Source: UBA9676 sp963837105
Lineage (GTDB): Bacteria; Actinomycetota; Actinomycetes; Streptosporangiales; Streptosporangiaceae
DNA: 64,000 nt
Direction: 5' to 3'
NCBI GenBank assembly: GCA_963837105.1
Contig: CAWIMG010000037.1
Location: forward strand, 1-64,000
Shown here: positions 54,612 to 61,395 of the stretch, piece by piece
How the letters are laid out: the number at the start of each line of letters is the position of its first letter
Position numbering within the stretch: the stretch's first letter is position 1
Notes under the pieces: model-generated
Seen by the model: only the letters and a program-made list of their open reading frames with translations
Database searches by the model: none
Told to the model about the DNA's origin: nothing
Made by a program: the position numbers and the translations under genes

Positions 54612-55589
54612 TCAGGTGTGGCCGTCGAACAGGCTGGTCACCGAGCCGTCACTGAACACCTCGTTGATGGCCCGGGCGAGCAGCGGCGCGATCGACAGCA
54701 CGGTCAGCTTGTCGAACCGCTTGTCCTCGGGAATGGGCAGCGTGTTGGTGACCACGACCTCGCTGACCCGGGAGTTCTTCAGCCCGTCCACCGCCGCGCC
54801 GGACAGCACGCCGTGCGTGGCGGTGACGATCACCTGCTCGGCGCCCTGCTCGAACACCGCCTCCGCGGCCTTGATGATGGTCGAGCCGGTGTCGATCATG
54901 TCGTTGACCACGATGCAGACGCGCCCGGCCACCTCCCCGACCACCTCGCTGACCTTTACCTTGTTGGCAACGTCCGGGTCGCGCCGCTTGTGGATGATCG
55001 CCAGCGGGCAGCGCAGCCGGTCGGTCCATCGCTCACACACCCGGACCCGGCCCGCGTCGGGGGCGACGACCGTCACCCGCGACAGGTCCAGCTTGGCCTC
55101 CAGGTACGTGGCCAGGATCGGCAGCGCGAACAGGTGGTCTACCGGCCCGTCGAAAAATCCCTGGATCTGGGCGGTGTGCAGGTCCACCGCCATCAGCCGG
55201 TCCGCGCCCGCGGTGGCGAACAGGTCGGCCATCAGCCGCGCGGAGATCGGCTCCCGGCCTTGGCTCTTCTTGTCCTGCCGGGCGTATCCGAAGAACGGGG
55301 CCACCACGGTGATCCGCTTGGCGGAGGCGCGTTTCAGCGCGTCCACCATGATCAGCTGTTCCATGATCCACTGGTTGATGGGCGCGGTGTGGCTCTGCAC
55401 CACGAACGCGTCGCAGCCCCGCACCGATTCCAGGAAGCGGACGAAGATCTCACCGTTGGCGAAGTCGTAGAGCCGGGTAGCGGTCGGCTCGGTCCCGAGC
55501 CAGTCGGCAATCTCGTTGGTCAGTTCGGGGTAGGCCCGGCCGGAGAAGAGCAGCAGCTTCTTCTCGCCGGTGGCGGTGATGCCCGTCAC
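54612..55589 (-). CDS. prs: Ribose-phosphate pyrophosphokinase
   Basis: 325 residues, GTG 55589 overlapping the glmU stop (GTGA), with GAGGAG ten bases upstream. Class I PRPP synthetase: FSGRAYPELTNEIADWLG, NGEIFVRFLESVRG, the flexible-loop/ATP region YARQDKKSQGREPISARLMA, His-containing DLHTAQIQGFFDGPVDH, and the PRPP loop VVNDMIDTGSTIIKAAE. It makes PRPP from ribose 5-phosphate and ATP for nucleotide, His, Trp and NAD synthesis. glmU-prs is the standard actinomycete order. Confidence 0.95.
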   Translation of the reverse strand: MTGITATGEKKLLLFSGRAYPELTNEIADWLGTEPTATRLYDFANGEIFVRFLESVRGCDAFVVQSHTAPINQWIMEQLIMVDALKRASAKRITVVAPFFGYARQDKKSQGREPISARLMADLFATAGADRLMAVDLHTAQIQGFFDGPVDHLFALPILATYLEAKLDLSRVTVVAPDAGRVRVCERWTDRLRCPLAIIHKRRDPDVANKVKVSEVVGEVAGRVCIVVNDMIDTGSTIIKAAEAVFEQGAEQVIVTATHGVLSGAAVDGLKNSRVSEVVVTNTLPIPEDKRFDKLTVLSIAPLLARAINEVFSDGSVTSLFDGHT

Positions 55590-56683
55590 TGTGGGTGTGC
55601 TCCTCGCTCGGGGACTGCGATGCGGTTCTCCCCGCCCACCCGGGCGCCAGGCGCCAGCCTGGTCCCCGGCGGAAGGTAGACGAAGGGGCCGACGACCGCA
55701 TCCGGGCCGATCTCAGCCGATTCACAAACCGCGTGACTCACGGTAGCGCCGGCACCGACAGTGGTGTCCCGCAGCCGGCAGCCGGGCCCGACCCGCGCCC
55801 TGGTCTCGACCACGGTATGGCCTTCCAGCTGGCTGCCCGGCCCGACCTCGGAGTCCGGCTCGAGCACCACGTCCATGTCGAGGGCGGTCGTCCGCGGGTC
55901 GGTGATCGTCACCCCGGCCCGCATCCAGCGGCTGAGCAGCCGGTCGTTGATGATCTGCCTGGCCTGCGCCAGCTGCACCCGGTCGTTGACCCCGAAGACC
56001 TCGCGCGGATCGGGCACCAGCATGGTCGCGACCTGGTGCCCCTCGGCCCGCAGGATGGCCGCCACGTCAGTGAGGTACTCCTCGCTCTTGGCGTTGTCAG
56101 TCTGCAACCGCTTGACGCAGTCGGCCAGCAGACTGGCCTCGAACGCATAGACGCCGGAATTGACCTCCCTGATGGCCCGCTGCTCGCCGGTGGCGTCGGC
56201 TTCCTCGACAATCTCCAGCAGGGCGCCCCCGCCGTCGCGGATGATCCGGCCGTAGCCGGTGGGGTCGTCCATGACGGTGGTGAGTGCGGTCGCGCTGGCC
56301 TGCCGTTCGGCGTGCTCTCGGACCAGTGCGGCCAGCGTCCGGCCGCGCAGCACCGGGGCGTCACCGTAGGTCACCACCACCGTGCCCGCGGCCAGGCCGG
56401 TTTCCTCGATCACGGTCCTGACCGCATGACCGGTGCCGCCCTGGCTGTCCTGCACGACCACCCGCGCGTCCGGGGCGTGCTCGGACAGGTGGCTGATGAC
56501 CTGGTCACGCCGATGGCCGACGACCACCATGATGCCGGACGGGTCCAGTTCCCTGGCGGCAGCGAGCACGTAGTCGAGCATGGCCCGGCCGCAGATCGGA
56601 TGGAGCACCTTGGGCAGCGCCGAGATCATCCTGGTGCCAGCGCCCGCGGCGAGGATGATGACGGCCGGACGGCTCGCACTCAC
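55586..56683 (-). CDS. glmU: GlmU with truncated acetyltransferase domain
   Basis: 365 residues from GTG 56683 (AGGAG ten bases upstream); an earlier in-frame GTG at 56734 is possible. The N-terminal uridylyltransferase is complete: VIILAAGAGTRM, SALPKVLHPICGRAMLDYVL, QDSQGGTGHAVRTV, VTYGDAPVLRG, IREVNSGVYAFEA. A left-handed beta-helix follows (DMDVVLEPDSEVGPGSQLEG, RVGPGCRLRDTTVGAGATVS) but the protein ends soon after PFVYLPPGTRLAPGARVG with a short unrelated tail. The usual ~480-residue enzyme carries its acetyltransferase residues (VEIKNS, HLSYVGD, NYDG region) beyond this point; they are absent. It should still make UDP-GlcNAc from GlcNAc-1-P but probably cannot acetylate glucosamine-1-P. 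Confidence 0.8.
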   Translation of the reverse strand: MSASRPAVIILAAGAGTRMISALPKVLHPICGRAMLDYVLAAARELDPSGIMVVVGHRRDQVISHLSEHAPDARVVVQDSQGGTGHAVRTVIEETGLAAGTVVVTYGDAPVLRGRTLAALVREHAERQASATALTTVMDDPTGYGRIIRDGGGALLEIVEEADATGEQRAIREVNSGVYAFEASLLADCVKRLQTDNAKSEEYLTDVAAILRAEGHQVATMLVPDPREVFGVNDRVQLAQARQIINDRLLSRWMRAGVTITDPRTTALDMDVVLEPDSEVGPGSQLEGHTVVETRARVGPGCRLRDTTVGAGATVSHAVCESAEIGPDAVVGPFVYLPPGTRLAPGARVGGENRIAVPERGAHPQ

Positions 56684-57010
56684 GTGGGTTGTGCTCCTAG
56701 GTCGCTGCGCCCCGGTCGACCGGGCCCGTGCCACGTCCCCTGGGCACGTCCCCGGTGTCGCCCAACCTGTTTACGTGCCCGACCCTGGCAGGATACCTCC
56801 TGGTCAGCAGCCCGCTGCGGGCCAGGTCACGGTTGTGCTGCGCCGTCGCTCCCATGCGCTCAGGCGTGCCCAGGCTAGCGGAGCCGCACCCGGCCGGCCG
56901 TCCTCCGCCGGCCCCTGCATCCGATGTGAGCCATGTCTCTCCCCCGCGGCGGCGCGGGACGGGTTTCTGTCGGTGGGTGCTGTTACCGTTCGAACCTGAG
57001 TTCTGACTTA
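56684..57010. other. Gap between glmU and the HTH gene
   Basis: 327 bases between divergent genes. It must contain the glmU-prs promoter, but I see no hexamer pair, palindrome or RNA gene that stands out. An open frame with start 56728 has no family features. Confidence 0.4.
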
Positions 57011-57974
57011 GTGCCGGCCAGCAGTCTGCGCGACCGCGCGATCGCCCTGCGCCGGGCGGGGCGGTCGCGCCGCCAGATCAAGGAAATTCTCGGCATCACC
57101 AGCAAGTCCACCCTCGACAAACTGCTCGCCAGGGAGCCGCCACCGGAATGGACCCGCCGCCCGAACGCCAAGGACGCCCTGCGCGCGCAGCGAGATATTG
57201 CGTGAGCAGGGCCTGGACTATGACCGGATCGCGGCCGAACTCGGCGTCGCCAAGAGCTCGGTCTCCAACTGGGTCCGCGACCTTCCCTGGCCGGAGCGCC
57301 TCAGCTACGAGGAGTGCCGGAAGCGGGCAGCGGAAGGAGTCCGCCGCTACTGGATGACTGAGCGCGCCGTCCGCGAGGCCCAGCGGGAAGCCACCCGCGC
57401 CGCCGCAGCCACGGAGATCGGCAGCCTGAATCAGCGGGAGCTCTTGATCGCCGGCGCCATCACCTACTGGTGCGAGGGCACCAAGCGCAAGCCGCACCAT
57501 CAGCAGGAGCGGGTCGCCTTCATCAACGGCGATCCGGGGCTCGTTACCTTCTTCCTGCGGTTCCTTGATGCAGCCGGAGTTGACCGCCGCCAGATCCGGT
57601 ATCGCCTCTACATTCATGAGTCCGCCGACCAGGTCGCCGCCCAGCAGTTCTGGATCGCAGTGACCGGAGCGGATCAGGCTCAGTTCTACAAGCCGACGCT
57701 CAAGCGGCACACCCCGCGGACGGCCCGCAAGAACGTCGGCGACAGCTATCATGGCTGCCTGCGCATCGACGTGCAGCAGAGCGCCGACCTCTACCGCAAG
57801 ATCGAGGGCTGGGTCCGTGCGGCCGTGGATCCGGTGGGGAAGCGCCCCAACCGCAACAAAGCCGTCCGTGAGGCAAGCCGGACCGCCAGCCACATGAAGA
57901 GTCTGCGGTCGGCTCGGTATCGTGGAGGATGTCGCCTGCGCAGCGGGCAAGGGCGATGCTCCGGCGTAGGGTAA
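57011..57974 (+). CDS. HTH protein with LAGLIDADG-endonuclease-like domain (frameshifted)
   Basis: Starts GTG 57011 (VPASSLRDRAIALRRAGRS) with a first helix-turn-helix (RRQIKEILGITSKSTLDKLL); near 57190 the frame shifts by one base into REQGLDYDRIAAELGVAKSS, a second HTH. The rest (AITYWCEGTKRKPHH, VAFINGDPGLVTFFLRFLDA, RYRLYIHESADQVAAQQFW, TLKRHTPRTARKNVGDSYHG, GCLRIDVQQSADLYRKIEGW) matches a family of actinomycete proteins whose W-EG...FINxDPxxIxxFLR pattern recalls homing endonucleases. Function unproven. The last codons overlap the 5' end of tRNA-Gln by 15 bases, so the natural C terminus may have been altered. Confidence 0.6.
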
Positions 57975-58033
57975 TTGGCAGCCCACAGGTCTTTGAAGCC
58001 TGGTTTGTCCTGGTTCGAGTCCAGGCGCCGGAA
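57960..58033 (+). tRNA. tRNA-Gln (anticodon TTG)
   Basis: A complete cloverleaf of 74 bases: 7-bp acceptor stem TCCGGCG/CGCCGGA (57960-57966 with 58026-58032), discriminator A, D-arm GGG...CCC with GG in the loop, anticodon stem CAGGT/GCCTG with loop CTTTGAA giving anticodon TTG, variable loop of 6, and a perfect T-stem CCTGG/CCAGG with TTCGAGT loop. No CCA encoded. tRNA-Gln next to glmU is the usual actinomycete location. Confidence 0.9.
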
Positions 58034-58222
58034 CTGTTCTGAATGTCCGGTTCAATCCCAGCCCGGAGTCCACCGCTACTTCAGCCCGCGAGTTTCCGAT
58101 GCAATACAGGGGGTACCTGATTCCTCTCGGATAGTGAGACGGTTGGCATACCGAGGGTGTTGACATGCCCACGTCTAGGTGAAATCTGACCCGATCTCTT
58201 GCTCAACCTACGGTAGAGTAGG

Positions 58223-58236
58223 TTACGGTGACGTAA
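58223..58236. promoter_or_regulatory. Palindrome TTACG-GTGA-CGTAA upstream of the desaturase gene
   Basis: A perfect 5-bp inverted repeat with 4-base spacer, 50 bases before the desaturase ATG. A TAGAGT hexamer (58214-58219) lies immediately upstream and could be the -10 box. The size suits a TetR dimer, and a TetR gene follows the desaturase, so autoregulation of the pair is likely. The region 58034-58285 holds no other feature. Confidence 0.5.
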
Positions 58237-58285
58237 GTATCAGCCCATTCCGGGCCCCCGCCCCCGATGCAGAGCGAGGACCGCG

Positions 58286-59335
58286 ATGACCGCTACCCCC
58301 GACACCCTCACGCCCGGCGCCACAGCCACCCCGGCAGTGACCACCCGCACCCCGCGCCCCGATATCGAGCCGGAGCCGAGCACGCCGTTCGACCGGTTCC
58401 TGGTCGGCACCTTCGTGGTGGTACCGCTGCTCGCCCTGCTCGCGGCCATTCCGGTGGCCTGGGGCTGGGGGCTCGGCTGGCACGACATCGTGATCGCTCT
58501 CGTGTTCTACGTGATCGCCGGCCTCGGCATCAGCATGGGCTTCCACCGGCACTTCACGCACAGTTCGTTCAAGGCCAGCAAGCCACTGCGGCTGGCTCTC
58601 GCCATCGCCGGCAGCATGGCGATCGAGGGCCCGGTGCTGGTGTGGGTGGCCGACCACCGGCGGCACCACAAGTACAGCGACAAGGAAGGCGACCCGCACT
58701 CGCCCTGGCGGTTCGGCAGCGACTGGCGGGCGCTGACCAAGGGCTTCTTTTACGCGCACGTGGGCTGGCTGTTCGACCCGGCCCGGACCTCGCAGGAGAA
58801 GTTCTGCCCGGACCTGCTGGCCGACCGGCCGATCCGCCGGGTCTCCGGCCTGTTCCCGCTCTGGGCCGCCATCTCGCTGCTCGCACCCGCCCTCATCGGC
58901 GGCCTGTGGTCGATGTCGCTGACCGGCGCGCTCACCGCGTTCTTCTGGGCCAGCCTGGTCCGGATCTGCCTGCTGCACCACGTGACCTGGTCGATCAACT
59001 CGGTCTGCCACACGTTCGGCAACGAGGACTTCGAGGTGCGGGACAAGTCCCGGAACGTCGCCTGGCTGGCCATTCCCTCGTTCGGCGAGTCCTGGCACAA
59101 CCTGCACCACGCCGACCCCACCTGTGCCCGGCACGGCGCACTGGCGGGGCAGATCGACATCGCCGCCCGCGTCATCTGGTGGGCCGAGAAACTGGGCTGG
59201 GCGTGGGACGTGCGATGGCCGGACGAGGACCGGCTGACCGGCAAGCTCACCGGCAACCGGGACAAGCGGCTGGGCTCGATGACCAGACGACACACAGCCG
59301 AACCGGCCGAGCCGGTGAACCGGATGGCCGCGTGA
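58286..59335 (+). CDS. Acyl-CoA/acyl-lipid fatty acid desaturase
   Basis: 349 residues. The three His boxes of membrane di-iron desaturases are present: HRHFTH (about residue 88), HRRHH (about 125) and HNLHH (about 271), between hydrophobic segments (VGTFVVVPLLALLAAIPVAW, DIVIALVFYVIAGLGISMGF, SLLAPALIGGLWSMSLTGAL). GDPHSPWRF after box 2 and TWSINSVCHTFG are typical of delta-9 enzymes. It introduces a double bond into saturated acyl chains to adjust membrane fluidity. Preceded by a likely operator and followed 16 bases later by a TetR regulator. Confidence 0.9.
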   Translation: MTATPDTLTPGATATPAVTTRTPRPDIEPEPSTPFDRFLVGTFVVVPLLALLAAIPVAWGWGLGWHDIVIALVFYVIAGLGISMGFHRHFTHSSFKASKPLRLALAIAGSMAIEGPVLVWVADHRRHHKYSDKEGDPHSPWRFGSDWRALTKGFFYAHVGWLFDPARTSQEKFCPDLLADRPIRRVSGLFPLWAAISLLAPALIGGLWSMSLTGALTAFFWASLVRICLLHHVTWSINSVCHTFGNEDFEVRDKSRNVAWLAIPSFGESWHNLHHADPTCARHGALAGQIDIAARVIWWAEKLGWAWDVRWPDEDRLTGKLTGNRDKRLGSMTRRHTAEPAEPVNRMAA

Positions 59336-59351
59336 TGGCCATGATGGGTAC

Positions 59352-60002
59352 GTGACCAACCGGGATTCCGACTCCAATCACCGTAAGCGCATGACCGGCC
59401 GGGAGCGCCGGGAGCAATTGCTCGACGTCGGCCGCAAGCTCTTCGCCGAGCGCGGGTTCGAGGGCACCTCGATCGAGGAGATCGCCAGCCAGGCGGGAGT
59501 CTCCAAGCCGGTCGTGTACGAGCACTTTGGTGGCAAGGAAGGGCTGTACGCGGTGGTGGTCGACCGGGAGGTGGACCGGCTGCTCACCACCGCGACCCAG
59601 ATCCTCGGCGGCGAGCATAGCCGGGAGAAGTTCGAGGCGGCCGCGGTCGCCCTGCTGCGTTACATCGAGGACGACGCCGACGGGTTCCGCATCCTGGTCC
59701 GCGACTCGCACCCGGCCTCGGGCTCGGGCACGTTCGGCAGCCTGATCAGCGACATCGCCAGCCAGGTCGAGTACATCCTGGGCGACTTTTTCCGCAGCCG
59801 GGGCTACGACCCGAAGCTGGCGCCGATGTACGCGCAGATGCTGGTCGGGATGGTGGCCGTGACTGGCCAGTGGTGGCTGGACGCGCGCAAGCCCAAGGTC
59901 GAGGTGGTCGCCGCCCATCTGGTCAACCTGGCCTGGAATGGCCTGTCCCAGCTGGAGCACGCGCCGAGCATCTCGCCCAAGGCTGCCAAACGCCCGTCCT
60001 GA
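59352..60002 (+). CDS. TetR-family transcriptional regulator
   Basis: 216 residues from GTG 59352. The N-terminal TetR helix-turn-helix is complete: RREQLLDVGRKLFAERGFEG, TSIEEIASQAGVSKPVVYEH, FGGKEGLYAVVVDREVDRLL. The C-terminal ligand domain ends near residue 205. Immediately downstream of the desaturase in the same direction, so it probably represses the desaturase operon by the palindrome at 58223 and senses an acyl-CoA or fatty acid; the ligand is inference. Confidence 0.85.
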   Translation: MTNRDSDSNHRKRMTGRERREQLLDVGRKLFAERGFEGTSIEEIASQAGVSKPVVYEHFGGKEGLYAVVVDREVDRLLTTATQILGGEHSREKFEAAAVALLRYIEDDADGFRILVRDSHPASGSGTFGSLISDIASQVEYILGDFFRSRGYDPKLAPMYAQMLVGMVAVTGQWWLDARKPKVEVVAAHLVNLAWNGLSQLEHAPSISPKAAKRPS

Positions 60003-60024
60003 CCGGTCCCGCACCCACCCCGGG

Positions 60025-60792
60025 CTATCGTTTGCGGGCCACCGCGAACACCCGCCGGAATGGCAGCACCGTCCCGTACCGCTGGGCCGGGTACGCCGCC
60101 CGTGCCCGCTCCCCGTACTCGGCCAGGAACTCCGCCGCCTGGCCGGGGCCGAGTGCGGTCAGCACCGGCCGCAGCCCGGTGCCGCGGTACCACTGCGTGA
60201 CCGCGTCCGGGCCTGCCAGCACGTGCAGGTAGGTGGTTTCCCAGGCGTCGACCTCGCAGCCGGCCTGGGCGAAGACGTCGAGGTAGGTGGCCGGGTCATG
60301 CGCCTGCTGGTTCAGCCGGGCCCCGGCCAGCAGCGGCTGCCACCGGGGCGAGTGAACCAGGTCGAGCAGGATCGCATGACTCGGCTGGTCATAGTTGCCC
60401 GGAAGCTGGATCGCCAGCCAGCCACCCGGTGCCAGCAGGCCCGGCCACTGCCGGATCAGATCCAGATGGCCCGGCACCCACTGCAGGACGGCGTTGCACA
60501 CCAGCACATCCACCGGCCGGGACGGCCGCCACTCGCGCAGATCGCCCTGCTCGAAGCTGAGCCGGGGCCGCTGGCAGGCCGCCCGCGCGGCGCCGATCAT
60601 CTCCGGCGAGTTATCCAGGCCCACGACATCGGCCCCGGGCCAGCGCTCCGCCAGCGCCATGGTCAGGTTCCCCGGCCCGCAGCCGAGGTCGGTCACATAG
60701 CCGGGGTCACTGGCGGCTACCCGGGCGGTCAGGTCGAAGAACGCCCGGCCGCGCTCGCCCGCGTACCGCTGATACTGGCCCGGGTCCCACAT
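60025..60792 (-). CDS. tam: Trans-aconitate 2-methyltransferase
   Basis: 255 residues. Start MWDPGQYQRYAGERGRAFFD is diagnostic of Tam; SAM-binding VTDLGCGPGNLTMALAERWP, acidic GLDNSPEMI, and WVPGHLDLIRQWPGLLAPGG follow. It methylates trans-aconitate, an inhibitor formed from cis-aconitate, thereby protecting aconitase. Divergent from a MarR gene with two palindromic operators between, the arrangement known from Streptomyces tam/tamR. AGGGGG lies four bases before the ATG. Confidence 0.9.
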   Translation of the reverse strand: MWDPGQYQRYAGERGRAFFDLTARVAASDPGYVTDLGCGPGNLTMALAERWPGADVVGLDNSPEMIGAARAACQRPRLSFEQGDLREWRPSRPVDVLVCNAVLQWVPGHLDLIRQWPGLLAPGGWLAIQLPGNYDQPSHAILLDLVHSPRWQPLLAGARLNQQAHDPATYLDVFAQAGCEVDAWETTYLHVLAGPDAVTQWYRGTGLRPVLTALGPGQAAEFLAEYGERARAAYPAQRYGTVLPFRRVFAVARKR

Positions 60793-60807
60793 CGCGCCCC
60801 CTAATCT

Positions 60808-60819
60808 CTTGACATCAAG
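60808..60819. promoter_or_regulatory. TamR-type operator CTTGACATCAAG (tam side)
   Basis: CTTGA-CA-TCAAG, a 12-bp palindrome, lies 16 bases upstream of the tam ATG, overlapping the likely tam promoter. Same core as the site at 60850. MarR homologues such as TamR bind this kind of motif. Confidence 0.75.
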
Positions 60820-60849
60820 GTAATACGCAACGGCGGTGCCGATAGCTGA

Positions 60850-60865
60850 CTCTTGACGTCAAGAG
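60850..60865. promoter_or_regulatory. TamR-type operator CTCTTGACGTCAAGAG (tamR side)
   Basis: A perfect 16-bp palindrome, 15 bases before the MarR gene start and directly upstream of a TATGCT -10 box (60867-60872). Bound repressor would sit between the -35 and -10 of the regulator's own promoter. The two operator centres lie 44 bases apart. Confidence 0.8.
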
Positions 60866-60866
60866 A

Positions 60867-60872
60867 TATGCT
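60867..60872 (+). promoter_or_regulatory. -10 box TATGCT for leaderless start of the MarR gene
   Basis: Hexamer TATGCT is separated from the ATG at 60881 by eight bases with no ribosome site, the same spacing as the boxes at 40963 and 46821. The message is probably leaderless. Confidence 0.5.
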
Positions 60873-60880
60873 GCGCCGAT

Positions 60881-61387
60881 ATGGCGGCAGAATCCCCCCG
60901 GGACGAAGTGGATGACCTGGTGGCCGCCTGGCGGGCCGAACGCCCCGACCTCGACGTCGAGCCGCTCCAGGTGCTGAGCCGGGTCACCCGGCTGGCCCGG
61001 CACCTGGACCGGGCCCGCCGGGCCGCGTTCGCCGGCCACGGCCTGGAACTGTGGGAGTTCGATGTGCTGTCGGCGCTGCGCCGGCAGGGACCGCCCTACC
61101 AGCTCAGCCCGGGCGCGCTGCTGCACACCACCCTGGTCACCTCGGGCACCATGACCAACCGGATCGACCGGCTGGAAGAGGCCGGCCTGGTCAGCCGGTC
61201 CCCCGACCCGCAGGACAAGCGGGGTGTGCTGGTGACGCTCACCGCCCGGGGCCAGGCCCGGGTGGACTCGGCGCTGGCGGACCTGCTGGCCGGCGAGCAG
61301 GCACTGCTGGAGCCGGTCCCCGCCGAGGCCCGCCGCACCCTGGCCGACCTGCTGCGCAGCCTGCTCGCCCCGCTCGACGCGGGGTAA
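60881..61387 (+). CDS. tamR: MarR-family regulator of tam (TamR-like)
   Basis: 168 residues. Winged helix: FDVLSALRRQGPPYQLSPGA, LLHTTLVTSGTMTNRIDRLE, EAGLVSRSPDPQDKRGVLVT (DKRG wing). An extra N-terminal helix (DEVDDLVAAWRAERPDLDVE) is typical of the UrtR/TamR group whose ligands are anionic metabolites. Position divergent to tam and the matching operators strongly suggest TamR, which responds to trans-aconitate, citrate and related acids in Streptomyces. The ligand here is inferred. Confidence 0.85.
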   Translation: MAAESPRDEVDDLVAAWRAERPDLDVEPLQVLSRVTRLARHLDRARRAAFAGHGLELWEFDVLSALRRQGPPYQLSPGALLHTTLVTSGTMTNRIDRLEEAGLVSRSPDPQDKRGVLVTLTARGQARVDSALADLLAGEQALLEPVPAEARRTLADLLRSLLAPLDAG

Positions 61388-61395
61388 GGCAGGTT

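Noticed and set aside
51980..54655. Open frame of about 890 codons antisense to the helicase
   Set aside because: Antisense shadow; the minus-strand frame has every SF2 helicase motif.
58034..58075. Second tRNA suggested by a GGTTCAATCCC stretch after tRNA-Gln
   Set aside because: Flanking bases do not form a T-stem, acceptor stem or anticodon arm.
57096..58172. Minus-strand frame of 358 codons covering tRNA-Gln
   Set aside because: It reads through the tRNA and opposite a gene with clear HTH motifs; antisense tRNA regions often give such spurious frames.
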